Part shown: one piece after another, positions 1 through 7,295 of the stretch | Layout of the letters: each line of letters opens with the position of its first letter | How positions within the stretch are numbered: position 1 is the stretch's first letter | Source of the DNA: JAKLQJ01 sp964534135 | GTDB taxonomy: Bacteria; Elusimicrobiota; Elusimicrobia; Elusimicrobiales; UBA9959 | Reading direction: 5' to 3' | DNA: 22,361 bases | Assembly: GCA_964534135.1 (NCBI GenBank) | Contig: CAZHQC010000027.1 | Location: 1-22,361 of the forward strand | Translations under genes and position numbers: made by a program | The notes under the pieces: model-generated | Told to the model about the DNA's origin: nothing | The model's database searches: none | The model's input: the letters and a program-made list of their open reading frames with translations, nothing else

Positions 1-376
1 ATAATTTACTTATTTTTACATTGTTTTTTTTAAGTATTTCAATATATTTATTTTGTGTTGCTATTGATTGAGAAGCATCTTTACAAATCGTATCTTGTAT
101 GGTTTTTTTAGGATTCAATTTTTTTCCAACATATTCGTTATTATATGCCCTATCAATTGTAGTATTTAATGTAAATAGTTTTTCATTTTGCAGTATTAAG
201 TAATAAAGCGGCCCATAAAGGTTTTGCACCTGTTTTTCCAAAAATCTTATTTTTCGGTCTTTTTTTTCACTCCTTGCTATTCTTACCCAGTTTATGGCTG
301 CGACTATAACGCCGCCTCCAAGAAAACTAATAAGCCATGTCATTGTGTAAAAATATGTAAGATTTTCTGGTTGCAT
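1..376 (-). CDS. Partial membrane-anchored hypothetical protein (N-terminal 125 residues)
   Basis: An open frame begins at the ATG complementary to 374-376 and stays open to the window edge, so the C-terminus is missing. The visible 125 residues have one hydrophobic segment at about residues 10-32, then a basic, charged stretch (about 33-50, rich in Arg/Lys/Glu) and a NLYGPLYYLI motif near residues 52-61. This resembles small bacterial membrane proteins of unknown function with one N-terminal helix and a cytoplasmic helical domain. No clear Shine-Dalgarno lies before the ATG. It is on the same strand as lptB and starts 164 bp after the lptB stop, so it may have its own promoter. The function is not recognised. 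Coding is supported by the uninterrupted frame and the coherent membrane/soluble layout. Confidence 0.7.
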   Translation of the reverse strand, partial: MQPENLTYFYTMTWLISFLGGGVIVAAINWVRIARSEKKDRKIRFLEKQVQNLYGPLYYLILQNEKLFTLNTTIDRAYNNEYVGKKLNPKKTIQDTICKDASQSIATQNKYIEILKKNNVKISKL

Positions 377-540
377 AATTTTTTAAATATGGGTATGGGT
401 TAATTGTTTTGTGTTATACGGAATTTTCAGTTTTTTTAAATTGAAAATTAGGAGAATTATTATAATTATTTGTATTAACCCCACCCTTGTTTTATTCTTT
501 ACTGCTCGCTGATTTCTGCTATCTGATTTCTAGCTCTTGA
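377..540. other. Intergenic region downstream of lptB with a weak AT hairpin
   Basis: This 164-base AT-rich spacer separates the lptB stop from the partial membrane-protein gene. It holds an 8-bp inverted repeat, AATTTTCA at 422-429 and TGAAAATT at 442-449, with a 12-base loop. No clear U-tract follows on either strand, so a terminator is not convincing. A TATAAT hexamer can be read on the minus strand at 459-464, but I see no matching -35 element. It may hold a promoter for the left-edge gene, but that is weakly supported. Confidence 0.3.
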
Positions 541-1260
541 TTACATCTTGAAATCTTGGCCTAAGTATAATTCTCGGGCCCTTTTATCGTTGAGAAGTGT
601 GTTGGCATCTCCACTGATAAGCAGTTCTCCAGCATAAAGCAGATAAGCTCTATCAGTTATAGAAAGGGTTTCTCTTACATTATGGTCTGTAATTAAAATT
701 CCGATACCTTTCGTTTTAAGCATTGTTATTATTTTTTTCAAATCACTAACAGTTATGGGATCTATTCCTACGAAGGGTTCATCCAAAAGTATTATTTTAG
801 GATCGTTTATCATTACTCTGGCTACTTCAAGGCGTCTTTTTTCTCCTCCGGATAATGACCATGCTTTTTGTTTTTTTAGTTCAATTAAGCCAAATTCTTT
901 CAAAAGGTTATCAACTTTTTGACATATGATTTTTTTATCAGATATGGTTCTTTCTAAAATAGCAATTAGGTTTTCCTGAACTGTAAGTCCCTTGAAAACC
1001 GTGGGGTCCTGAGATAAGAAACCAATGCCTTTGCGCGCGCGTTCAAACATCGGCATATTGGAAACATCTTCATCATCTATAAGTACTTTTCCGTCATCCG
1101 GTTGAGTGAATCCGACAAGCATATGAAAAGTTGTGGTTTTTCCGGCGCCATTTGGCCCTAACAAACCGCAAACTTCTCCGGAATTTATATTTACGGAAAC
1201 ACCTTTAACCACTTTCCGTCCATCATAGCTTTTTTCTAAAAGTTGAGATTTTAATATCAT
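541..1260 (-). CDS. lptB: LPS export ABC transporter ATP-binding protein LptB
   Basis: This 239-residue ABC ATPase powers LPS extraction from the inner membrane together with LptF/LptG, which are not in the window. Visible motifs in order: Walker A GPNGAGKTT at 35-43, a Q-loop with Gln84, the signature LSGGEKRRLEVAR at 136-148, Walker B IILLDEP at 156-162, and the H-loop ITDHNVRETL at 190-199. The signature followed by EKRRLEVAR and the TDHNVRETL switch are typical of LptB and set it apart from branched-chain amino acid ATPases. The length matches the family. It begins 3 bp after the lptA stop, so the two are co-transcribed. No obvious Shine-Dalgarno is seen, which fits translational coupling to lptA. 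Confidence 0.95.
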   Translation of the reverse strand: MILKSQLLEKSYDGRKVVKGVSVNINSGEVCGLLGPNGAGKTTTFHMLVGFTQPDDGKVLIDDEDVSNMPMFERARKGIGFLSQDPTVFKGLTVQENLIAILERTISDKKIICQKVDNLLKEFGLIELKKQKAWSLSGGEKRRLEVARVMINDPKIILLDEPFVGIDPITVSDLKKIITMLKTKGIGILITDHNVRETLSITDRAYLLYAGELLISGDANTLLNDKRARELYLGQDFKM

Positions 1261-1263
1261 AGT

Positions 1264-1944
1264 TTAATATTTTATATTGCTTATATCCGCCCATCCTTTA
1301 GCGCGGCCAAAAACTTCTATATCATTTTTATCTTTATGAAATTTTAATGTATCGCCCTGTAAAGCAAAATTATACCCTTTTTCCTTTCCTATCACCACAG
1401 GCATAGAGCCAGAAAGAATGAATGTTCCCGTGGTATTATTATAGAGGGCATTGTCGGAATAGGCGTAATTTTTTTCAGCTTCCAATATAAAATTATTTTT
1501 AAAATTAACTTGATTGGTTTTATTGTTAATGTTGACTTCCTCACAGTAGGAAAAGAGTTTTCTTCCGGTGCTTGAATTATAGATGGTTTTTATCGGGTTT
1601 ATTCCTTGATATAAAGAGGCATTTTCAAATTCTTCAAAAAATACGCCTCTTTCGCAATTAAGTTCGATGCTTGTTTCATTTTGAAAAACTCTTTGACAAT
1701 AGACATTACCTTTTAAATTCCAATATTTTGTTTTATGATTATATTCTGCATAATCTGATTTTAAATTGTAATATTGATTTTTAAATGAAACATCTCCTTT
1801 GAAAATTTCTTTATTTTTTTTCCTGTTTATTTTCCAAGATTTGCTTTTAACAATCGAGCCCATAAGAAATCCATCTTTTTCTGTGGCATTTGAAAAAGAG
1901 GTAAAAATAAATATTGTCACTAAAAATAAGAGAATTTTTTTCAT
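1264..1944 (-). CDS. lptA: LptA/OstA-like periplasmic LPS transport protein
   Basis: The 226-residue protein has a cleavable Sec signal (hydrophobic residues 3-16, likely cleavage after Ser-Asn-Ala about residue 20). The mature part is a run of alternating beta-strand segments of the OstA/LptA type, with Tyr/Asn-rich strands such as YAEYNHKTKYWNLKGNV and later DNALYNNTTGTFILSGS. In the Lpt system this fold forms the periplasmic bridge carrying LPS from LptC to LptD. It is somewhat longer than the usual LptA. The neighbours lptC and lptB support the assignment more strongly than the divergent sequence does. A large palindromic element separates it from lptC upstream. A small OstA-domain paralogue acting elsewhere is the main alternative. 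Confidence 0.8.
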   Translation of the reverse strand: MKKILLFLVTIFIFTSFSNATEKDGFLMGSIVKSKSWKINRKKNKEIFKGDVSFKNQYYNLKSDYAEYNHKTKYWNLKGNVYCQRVFQNETSIELNCERGVFFEEFENASLYQGINPIKTIYNSSTGRKLFSYCEEVNINNKTNQVNFKNNFILEAEKNYAYSDNALYNNTTGTFILSGSMPVVIGKEKGYNFALQGDTLKFHKDKNDIEVFGRAKGWADISNIKY

Positions 1945-1963
1945 TATTTAACTTTTTGAGGTT

Positions 1964-2222
1964 CCCTAAAGTAATTAATTTACCATTTGGCTAACTGATT
2001 TTCAAGTGAAACGAGGAACGAAGAGCGCGCATACTCTCTGCAGTCTGTAAGAGATGAGTGACGAAGTTGTAGGTAAAAATCAGCAAGCCCCTTATGGGGA
2101 AGCTCATTTTTTGTTGATTTCGCCGTTGCTCCTCATTCACATGCGAAAAGCATTCTCATTCGTCGCGCCTTGAAACTCAACTTAAATCTGAGCTTCCAAA
2201 TGATGAACTAATTATTTTAGAG
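1964..2222. repeat. Long imperfect palindrome / MITE-like element between lptC and lptA
   Basis: The outer arms, 1964-1990 and 2196-2222, match as inverted repeats at 22 of 27 positions. In minus-strand RNA three of the five mismatches become G-U pairs. A second paired block follows (1992-2006 with 2169-2184). The centre is a near-perfect stem (2077-2086 with 2111-2120) enclosing a CCCC-TTAT-GGGG hairpin at 2088-2099. The interior also contains ATGC-GAAAA-GCAT and two copies of CTCATTC. The right arm covers the lptC stop codon and its last few codons. It has no coding capacity I can support. The layout suits a non-autonomous mobile element or a large structured RNA in the operon transcript. 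No target-site duplication is evident and no second copy lies in this window. Confidence 0.7.
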
Positions 2223-2727
2223 AGCCTAGATGTGTTTCTTGATTTCTAATTTCAATTTCAGATAAATCGGGATTAGCAGTAAGGCCTTTGCCTGTGACTA
2301 TGGTATTTTGTCTATAAACAGTTACCTTTTCTTCCGTCCAAATCTTCTTTTTTGCAGCTGAAAATAAAAGTTTTTCAGTTTTTAACAGGGAGTCTTCCGT
2401 TTTTGAATTAACAATTACATTATTTGTAAGGACGGTATCTCTCGTATTTAAATTTAGTTCGCCTTTTTCAGCAGTGATAGTAGATACCACCTTATTGTCT
2501 TTATAGAATTTTAAATTTGGTTTAACAAAAATCATGGAACCTTTTTTTTCATTTAATTTGGCTTTTTGGGAGTTTAAATCCCATTGATATTTATTTGATT
2601 CGCTTTCGGCAATTTTAATTCCGGAAATCAAACTTTCAATTTCTGTAGTCGGGGAGGAATCCTCATTTTTGGAACAAGAGGAAATTAAAAGTGATAGGCA
2701 TATAAAAAAAAGCAAATATTTATTCAT
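2212..2727 (-). CDS. lptC: LptC-like lipoprotein, LPS export
   Basis: The 171-residue product starts with a lipoprotein signal: hydrophobic residues 4-15, then lipobox I-S-S-C with Cys18. The body is beta-rich, with a YQWDLNSQKAKLNE segment at about residues 47-60 and the LptC-type pattern of a strand, AEKGELN, then LTNNVIVNS (roughly 86-108). LptC sits at the inner membrane and passes LPS from LptB2FG to LptA. Classical LptC has an N-terminal membrane helix. Here a lipobox appears to replace it, as in other LptC/YrbK-type proteins annotated as lipoproteins. The gene starts 18 bp after the kdsD stop. Its last codons lie inside the arm of the palindromic element. Confidence 0.8.
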   Translation of the reverse strand: MNKYLLFFICLSLLISSCSKNEDSSPTTEIESLISGIKIAESESNKYQWDLNSQKAKLNEKKGSMIFVKPNLKFYKDNKVVSTITAEKGELNLNTRDTVLTNNVIVNSKTEDSLLKTEKLLFSAAKKKIWTEEKVTVYRQNTIVTGKGLTANPDLSEIEIRNQETHLGSLK

Positions 2728-2745
2728 TGAAATTTTTAAGTTCTC

Positions 2746-3741
2746 TTAAATAAGCCCTTCATTAAGAAGGTCTCTTTCATCTATGATGCCAATGGGTTTT
2801 AGTGTTTTAGGGTCAATAACCGGCATATTATCTATTTTTTTCGAGGTTATTATCGCTGCCACATCTATGGCCTTTGTATTGGGAAATACTGTTGTGGGTT
2901 TTTTCGTCATAACGGATTTAATTTGTAGGTTAAGATCTGTTTTGTTTTTTTGAAGCAGTCTTCTAAGGTCTCCGTCAGTAAAGAACCCCGTAAGTTTGCC
3001 TTTTGAGTTTACGACCGACACAGCTCCCGCGTGTGTTTGTGTCATTATAGAAAGAGCTTTTTTTATTGGCTGACTTTCATTTATGACAGGATTTTCTTTC
3101 CCTTTATGCATTAAATCTTTTGTTTCTATATTTAAAAGTTTTCCAAGTCGTCCGCCTGGGTGGAGTCTGGCAAAATGTGAACTATTAAAGCCTTTCAGTT
3201 GCATCAGCGTTATCGCTATGGCATCTCCAAGAGCTAACATGCTGGCCGTTGAAGATGTGGGGACCACATTAAAAGGACAGGCCTCTTTGTTTATATTTAG
3301 GGGAATAGTTATATTTGAATGCTTGGCAAGTTTTGATTTTAATCCTTTGGTTATCGCTATAATGGTAAGCCCCTTGGATTTTAAAAATGGCAAGAGTTTA
3401 TTTGTCTCTTCTGTTTCCCCAGAATAAGAAAGGATAAGAATGATATCTTCCTTATTAATGATGCCCATATCGCCATGAAGACATTCAACGGGATGTAGAT
3501 AAACACTTGGTGAGCCGGTGGATGAAAGTGTAGCGGCTATTTTACGAGCGATAATACCTGATTTGCCTATGCCAATAACAATTATTTTTCCCTTAAGTTT
3601 GGAAAAGGCTTCGATGGCTTTAATAAAGGATGTCCCTAAGCCTTTTGCCGTTTTTGTCACAGCATTAGCTTCTTCAAGCATTATTTTCCTGGCATTCTTT
3701 ATTAATTGTTTTTTATTTGAAAGATTTTTAGTTTTCGTCAT
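2746..3741 (-). CDS. kdsD: D-arabinose 5-phosphate isomerase
   Basis: The enzyme converts ribulose 5-phosphate to arabinose 5-phosphate, the first dedicated step of KDO synthesis. The 331 residues hold an N-terminal SIS domain (about 40-175) and two CBS domains (about 210-325), the standard KdsD/KpsF architecture and length. Residues equivalent to the E. coli KdsD active site are present with a one-residue offset: Lys60 in GIGKSG, His89 in ECLHGDMG, Glu112 after SYSGETE, and His194 in RLHPGGRLGK. The start overlaps the stop of the upstream zinc-ribbon gene by 4 bases (ATGA), indicating coupled translation. The downstream lptC and nearby kdsA and kdsB favour the LPS role over a capsule KpsF. 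Confidence 0.95.
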   Translation of the reverse strand: MTKTKNLSNKKQLIKNARKIMLEEANAVTKTAKGLGTSFIKAIEAFSKLKGKIIVIGIGKSGIIARKIAATLSSTGSPSVYLHPVECLHGDMGIINKEDIILILSYSGETEETNKLLPFLKSKGLTIIAITKGLKSKLAKHSNITIPLNINKEACPFNVVPTSSTASMLALGDAIAITLMQLKGFNSSHFARLHPGGRLGKLLNIETKDLMHKGKENPVINESQPIKKALSIMTQTHAGAVSVVNSKGKLTGFFTDGDLRRLLQKNKTDLNLQIKSVMTKKPTTVFPNTKAIDVAAIITSKKIDNMPVIDPKTLKPIGIIDERDLLNEGLI

Positions 3742-4001
3742 GGCGCCGGAGTTTTATGAGGATATAACCACGGAGTCATCTGAGGTGGTATTTCTCTTAT
3801 ATCATAAGGAGGGGGAAGCTTGCGAAGAAGAAAGCTTGCGATAAAGAAAACCGCTATAAGCGTTAGATATATCCATGAAAGAGTTTTTAAATGCCATTTC
3901 CAGTTGGGAAACCAGGCAGGGGCAAGAGTTAAATCGCGTGAGCATTTTTTACATAATTTGAGCGCGGCTCTATTTTCGTATCCACAATTAGGACATCTCA
4001 T
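3738..4001 (-). CDS. Small zinc-ribbon membrane protein
   Basis: An 87-residue protein with an N-terminal zinc ribbon: Cys3-x2-Cys6 and Cys17-x2-Cys20 in MRCPNCGYENRAALKLCKKC. One membrane helix follows at about residues 38-60, then a Pro-rich C-terminal tail. It starts 17 bp after the kdsA stop, with an AGGG Shine-Dalgarno-like run before the ATG, and overlaps kdsD by 4 bases, so it is an integral part of the operon. Proteins with this layout are widespread and of unknown function. It sits near where kdsC might be expected, but it has no phosphatase motif and cannot replace KdsC. I do not assign a function. Confidence 0.8.
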   Translation of the reverse strand: MRCPNCGYENRAALKLCKKCSRDLTLAPAWFPNWKWHLKTLSWIYLTLIAVFFIASFLLRKLPPPYDIREIPPQMTPWLYPHKTPAP

Positions 4002-4018
4002 ATCTTATACCCTAAAGT

Positions 4019-4855
4019 CTAAAGTTTAGCTGCTGCTAATGCGACTTTGTCCACATAGTTTAGCATATTAACCGTTTTGCTAACATCACGCAGTTTCATT
4101 GAATTAGGGCCGTCAGATAGCGCTTTTGCGGGATTTGGATGTGTTTCCATGAATATGCCCGCTATATTCAATATTGTCGCCGCTTTAGCCAATGGGATTG
4201 AAAATTGAATGTCTCCACCTGTAGCTGTTCCGAGTGCGCCGGGTCTTTGGATAGAATGGGTGCAATCAAAAATTACAGGATAGCCCGTTTCTTTCATAAT
4301 TTCAATTGAGCGCATATCCACCACCAGATTGCCATAACCGAAAGACGAACCTCTTTCAGTCAGCATAATAGATTTATTGCCTCGTGATTCTATTTTCCTT
4401 ATGACATTTATCATATCCCATGGCGCGAGAAATTGTCCTTTTTTAACATTTATGGTGCAACCCGTATCGGCGCAGGCATATAGAAGATCCGTTTGTCTGC
4501 AAAGGAAAGCGGGAATTTGAATGATATCGGCAATGTCTTTTATGCGTTCAGCTTGCCATGGTTCATGCACATCAACCAGTAAATTTATCTTAAGTTCTTT
4601 TTTTAGTTTAGCGAGAAAATTTATACTCTTTTCAAAGCCGATACCTCGAAAGGCTTTATGGGATGTTCTGTTTGCTTTGTCAAAAGAAGCTTTTAAAACG
4701 AATTTAGTTTTTAATTTTGCGAATGTTTTCTTTAAAGCTATTGCTGTCTTCTTATATCCAGCTTCAGATTCTATAATGCACGGCCCGGATATATAAATAA
4801 GTTTTTCATCATTAGAGACTAGGAGGTTGTTTACTTTGATTTTTTTGGCTTTCAT
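4019..4855 (-). CDS. kdsA: 3-deoxy-8-phosphooctulonate synthase (KDO-8-P synthase), metal-dependent type
   Basis: KdsA condenses phosphoenolpyruvate with arabinose 5-phosphate to give KDO 8-phosphate. The 278 residues carry the family blocks SGPCIIESE (23-31), KASFDKANRTS (55-65), VDVHEPWQA, IIQIPAFLCRQTDLL (111-125), VKKGQFLAPWDM and LTERGSSFGYGNL. The metal-ligand set of the metal-dependent class is visible: Cys26 in GPC, His200 in CTHS, Glu237 in METHP and Asp248 in LSDG. The E. coli-type metal-independent enzyme has Asn in place of the Cys. The ATG overlaps the pyrG stop by 4 bases, with an AAGGA Shine-Dalgarno inside the end of pyrG. Confidence 0.96.
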   Translation of the reverse strand: MKAKKIKVNNLLVSNDEKLIYISGPCIIESEAGYKKTAIALKKTFAKLKTKFVLKASFDKANRTSHKAFRGIGFEKSINFLAKLKKELKINLLVDVHEPWQAERIKDIADIIQIPAFLCRQTDLLYACADTGCTINVKKGQFLAPWDMINVIRKIESRGNKSIMLTERGSSFGYGNLVVDMRSIEIMKETGYPVIFDCTHSIQRPGALGTATGGDIQFSIPLAKAATILNIAGIFMETHPNPAKALSDGPNSMKLRDVSKTVNMLNYVDKVALAAAKL

Positions 4856-6474
4856 ATTTTAAATCCTTTTCTTTTTTCAGAGTTATTAGATTGCTTTATG
4901 GAAGCCCTTATGAAGCTGTCAAACAGAGGGTGAGAGGATAATGGCCTTGATTTAAATTCAGGATGAAATTGAACCGCCACAAACCAAGGATGATTTTTTA
5001 TTTCAACCATTTCAGGTAAATTCAGTTTTTTATGTATTCCACTTACAATAAGACCCTTCTTTTCACAGGCTTTAATATATTTAGGATTGAATTCATATCT
5101 ATGGCGATGCCTTTCTTTAATTATGCTTTTACCATATATTTTCCTAGCTAAACTCCTTGCTTTTAAAGCGCAGAAATAGGCGCCTAAACGCATTGTGCCG
5201 CCTTTTTCTTTTATGGTTTTTTGCGCTTCCATAATATCTACAACTTTATGAGGCGTCTTTTTATTAAATTCCGTTGAATGAGCTTTTTTTAGATTAAGGA
5301 CATTTCTGGCAAATTCTATAACCGCACATTGCATCCCAAGACAAATCCCTAAAAATGGAATATTATTTTCCCGGGCAAATTTCACGGTATTTATTTTATC
5401 TTCAATGCCTCTATCTCCGAATCCTCCCGGCACTACAATACCGTCAACTTTTTTTATGTCTGAAAGAAAAGTTTTATGCTGAACATCCAAAAAACTAAAG
5501 TCAATATTAATGCTATTGGCTATTCCCGCTTGCTCTAAGGCCTCAACCAGAGATTTATAGGAGTCTTTAAGCTGGGTGTATTTTCCCGCGATGGCAATTT
5601 TTACTGAAGGCCAATTTGCCGATTCATTAAGTTTTTGAACATAGGAAGACCATTCTTCATAGTCCCATTTTTTACTTCTAAGTCTTAAGAGCATCATTAT
5701 TTGTTCATTAATTCCCTGCTTTTTTAATATATCGGGAACATTATATATTGAAGGGGCATTTGGAGCTTCAATTACAGCTTCTTGCGGAACACTACAGAAC
5801 AAAGCTATTTTGTTTTTTATATCTCTCGAAAGTGTTTTTTCCGTTCGACAAACAATAATATCGGGATCAATGCCGATTTCTCTGAGTTTATTTACAGAGT
5901 GTTGTGTTGGTTTTGTTTTCAATTCATCACTTGAGATGAGATAGGGAATCAATGTTACATGGATATAAATCGTGTCATTATGGTTTCTATCGGGCCTCAT
6001 TTGTCTTGCCGCTTCCAAAAAAGGGAGACTTTCTATGTCGCCAACGGTTCCGCCTATTTCTATTACAGTTATGTCATAACCCTTTGAAGCCTTAAAGAAC
6101 CTGCTTTTTATTTCATTGGTAATATGAGGAATAACTTGGACTGTTTGTCCAAGATATTTTCCTTCTCTTTCTTTTGAAATAACCGATTGATATATTTTAC
6201 CCGCAGTTATGCTGTTATTATGGCTTGTATTTATATCAAGAAATCTTTCATAATAACCCAAATCCAAATCCGCCTCAGCTCCATCATCCGTTACAAAAAC
6301 TTCTCCATGTTGAAGTGGCGCCATTGTTCCCGCGTCTACATTTATATAGGGATCGCATTTAACGATGGTAACCGATAGACCATGTGATTTTAAAAGTCTG
6401 GCAACAGAGGCCGCAGTTATTCCTTTTCCCAGAGAACTTACAACTCCGCCAGTAACAAAAATAAATTTTGACAT
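4852..6474 (-). CDS. pyrG: CTP synthase (glutamine-hydrolysing)
   Basis: PyrG aminates UTP to CTP using glutamine and ATP. The 540 residues are full length. The N-terminal synthetase domain (1-270) has the P-loop VSSLGKGITAAS (12-23), CDPYINVDAGTMAP (40-53) and EIGGTVGDIESLPF (139-152). The C-terminal class I glutamine amidotransferase domain has the nucleophile Cys378 in GICLGMQ and the His504/Glu506 pair in FHPEF. A Shine-Dalgarno (AAAGGA) lies in the end of kdsB, one base separates the genes, and the stop overlaps kdsA. Its position between kdsB and kdsA suggests coupled supply of CTP for CMP-KDO synthesis. Bordering pyrG with kds genes is also known in other lineages. Confidence 0.98.
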   Translation of the reverse strand: MSKFIFVTGGVVSSLGKGITAASVARLLKSHGLSVTIVKCDPYINVDAGTMAPLQHGEVFVTDDGAEADLDLGYYERFLDINTSHNNSITAGKIYQSVISKEREGKYLGQTVQVIPHITNEIKSRFFKASKGYDITVIEIGGTVGDIESLPFLEAARQMRPDRNHNDTIYIHVTLIPYLISSDELKTKPTQHSVNKLREIGIDPDIIVCRTEKTLSRDIKNKIALFCSVPQEAVIEAPNAPSIYNVPDILKKQGINEQIMMLLRLRSKKWDYEEWSSYVQKLNESANWPSVKIAIAGKYTQLKDSYKSLVEALEQAGIANSINIDFSFLDVQHKTFLSDIKKVDGIVVPGGFGDRGIEDKINTVKFARENNIPFLGICLGMQCAVIEFARNVLNLKKAHSTEFNKKTPHKVVDIMEAQKTIKEKGGTMRLGAYFCALKARSLARKIYGKSIIKERHRHRYEFNPKYIKACEKKGLIVSGIHKKLNLPEMVEIKNHPWFVAVQFHPEFKSRPLSSHPLFDSFIRASIKQSNNSEKRKGFKI

Positions 6475-6475
6475 T

Positions 6476-7237
6476 TTATTTTCCTTTATTGAGGTTTAGC
6501 TTAAAGTATTTTTCCGCTCGCTTGATATCTGAGGGGATATCAATGGCGGGGCCAAGAGCTTTGATTTGAGCTACAACTATTTTCATGCCGTTTTCAAGCG
6601 CTCGTAACTGTTCAAGACGTTCAAGTTTTTCAAGATTGCTTTGAGGAAGATTAACGAAGGCCTTAAGAGTGTTTTTTCTATAAATATAAAAACCGCAATG
6701 TTTATAATAAGGTTCTTTTTTTGATAGCTTTGAAAGAGTGTGATGGAAGGGGATAGCCGAACGTGAAAAATAAAGCGCTTGCCCTTTTTTATTCATGGCT
6801 ATTTTTACGCAATTGGGATTATTTATTTCTTTTTTATCCGTTATTTTAGCACAAGCGGTGGCGATATCATTATCGGGGTTTTCCAAAAGTTTTTTAAATG
6901 CTTTGCGCAGAGTTTCCGCTTGCATAAAGGGCTCATCACCTTGCATGTTTATAATGAAGTCATATTTTGTTTTTTTAGCCTCGGCCGCTGCAAAAACTCT
7001 ATCAGTTCCCGACTTTAAAGCTTTGCTTGTAAGAACCGCTTTAGCGCCTATTGAAGCGCAAAAATCCAAGTCTTTCTTATCTTCAGTAGCTATAATCACA
7101 TCTCCAAGCTTTGACTTTAGCGCCGCTTCATAACACCATTGAATGACAGGTTTGCCTTCAAGTTTTTTGAGAACTTTCCCTGGAAATCTTTGGGAATCAT
7201 ATCTGGCCGGTATAACTATAAGACATTTTTTTTTCAT
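6476..7237 (-). CDS. kdsB: 3-deoxy-manno-octulosonate cytidylyltransferase (CMP-KDO synthetase)
   Basis: KdsB activates KDO with CTP to CMP-KDO, the donor for WaaA. The 253-residue product has the nucleotide-binding start IPARYDSQRFPGKVL (9-23), VIIATED (47-53), SGTDR (76-80) and the metal-binding NMQGDEP motif with Asp101, all typical of KdsB. The length matches the family. A strong AGGGG Shine-Dalgarno precedes the ATG (complement of about 7243-7249). A 58-bp gap separates it from hldA, one of the longer gaps in the operon, but I see no convincing promoter or terminator in it. It is followed one base later by pyrG. Confidence 0.96.
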   Translation of the reverse strand: MKKKCLIVIPARYDSQRFPGKVLKKLEGKPVIQWCYEAALKSKLGDVIIATEDKKDLDFCASIGAKAVLTSKALKSGTDRVFAAAEAKKTKYDFIINMQGDEPFMQAETLRKAFKKLLENPDNDIATACAKITDKKEINNPNCVKIAMNKKGQALYFSRSAIPFHHTLSKLSKKEPYYKHCGFYIYRKNTLKAFVNLPQSNLEKLERLEQLRALENGMKIVVAQIKALGPAIDIPSDIKRAEKYFKLNLNKGK

Positions 7238-7295
7238 TTTTCCCCTTAGTGTTTTTTTGCTTCAAAGAGTAATAAAGTCTCGCGCTCTGACAATC

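Noticed and set aside
422..449. Inverted repeat AATTTTCA/TGAAAATT downstream of lptB as an operon terminator
   Set aside because: The stem is AT-rich with a 12-base loop and no U-tract follows on either strand; kept only as a note in the spacer.
1945..2211. A small or degraded gene in the lptC-lptA spacer
   Set aside because: The sequence is explained by the palindrome, and I found no reading frame with a ribosome site or recognisable protein pattern.
3083..3844. Plus-strand open frames opposite kdsD and the zinc-ribbon gene
   Set aside because: They lie antisense to genes with clear family motifs and show no motifs or ribosome sites of their own.
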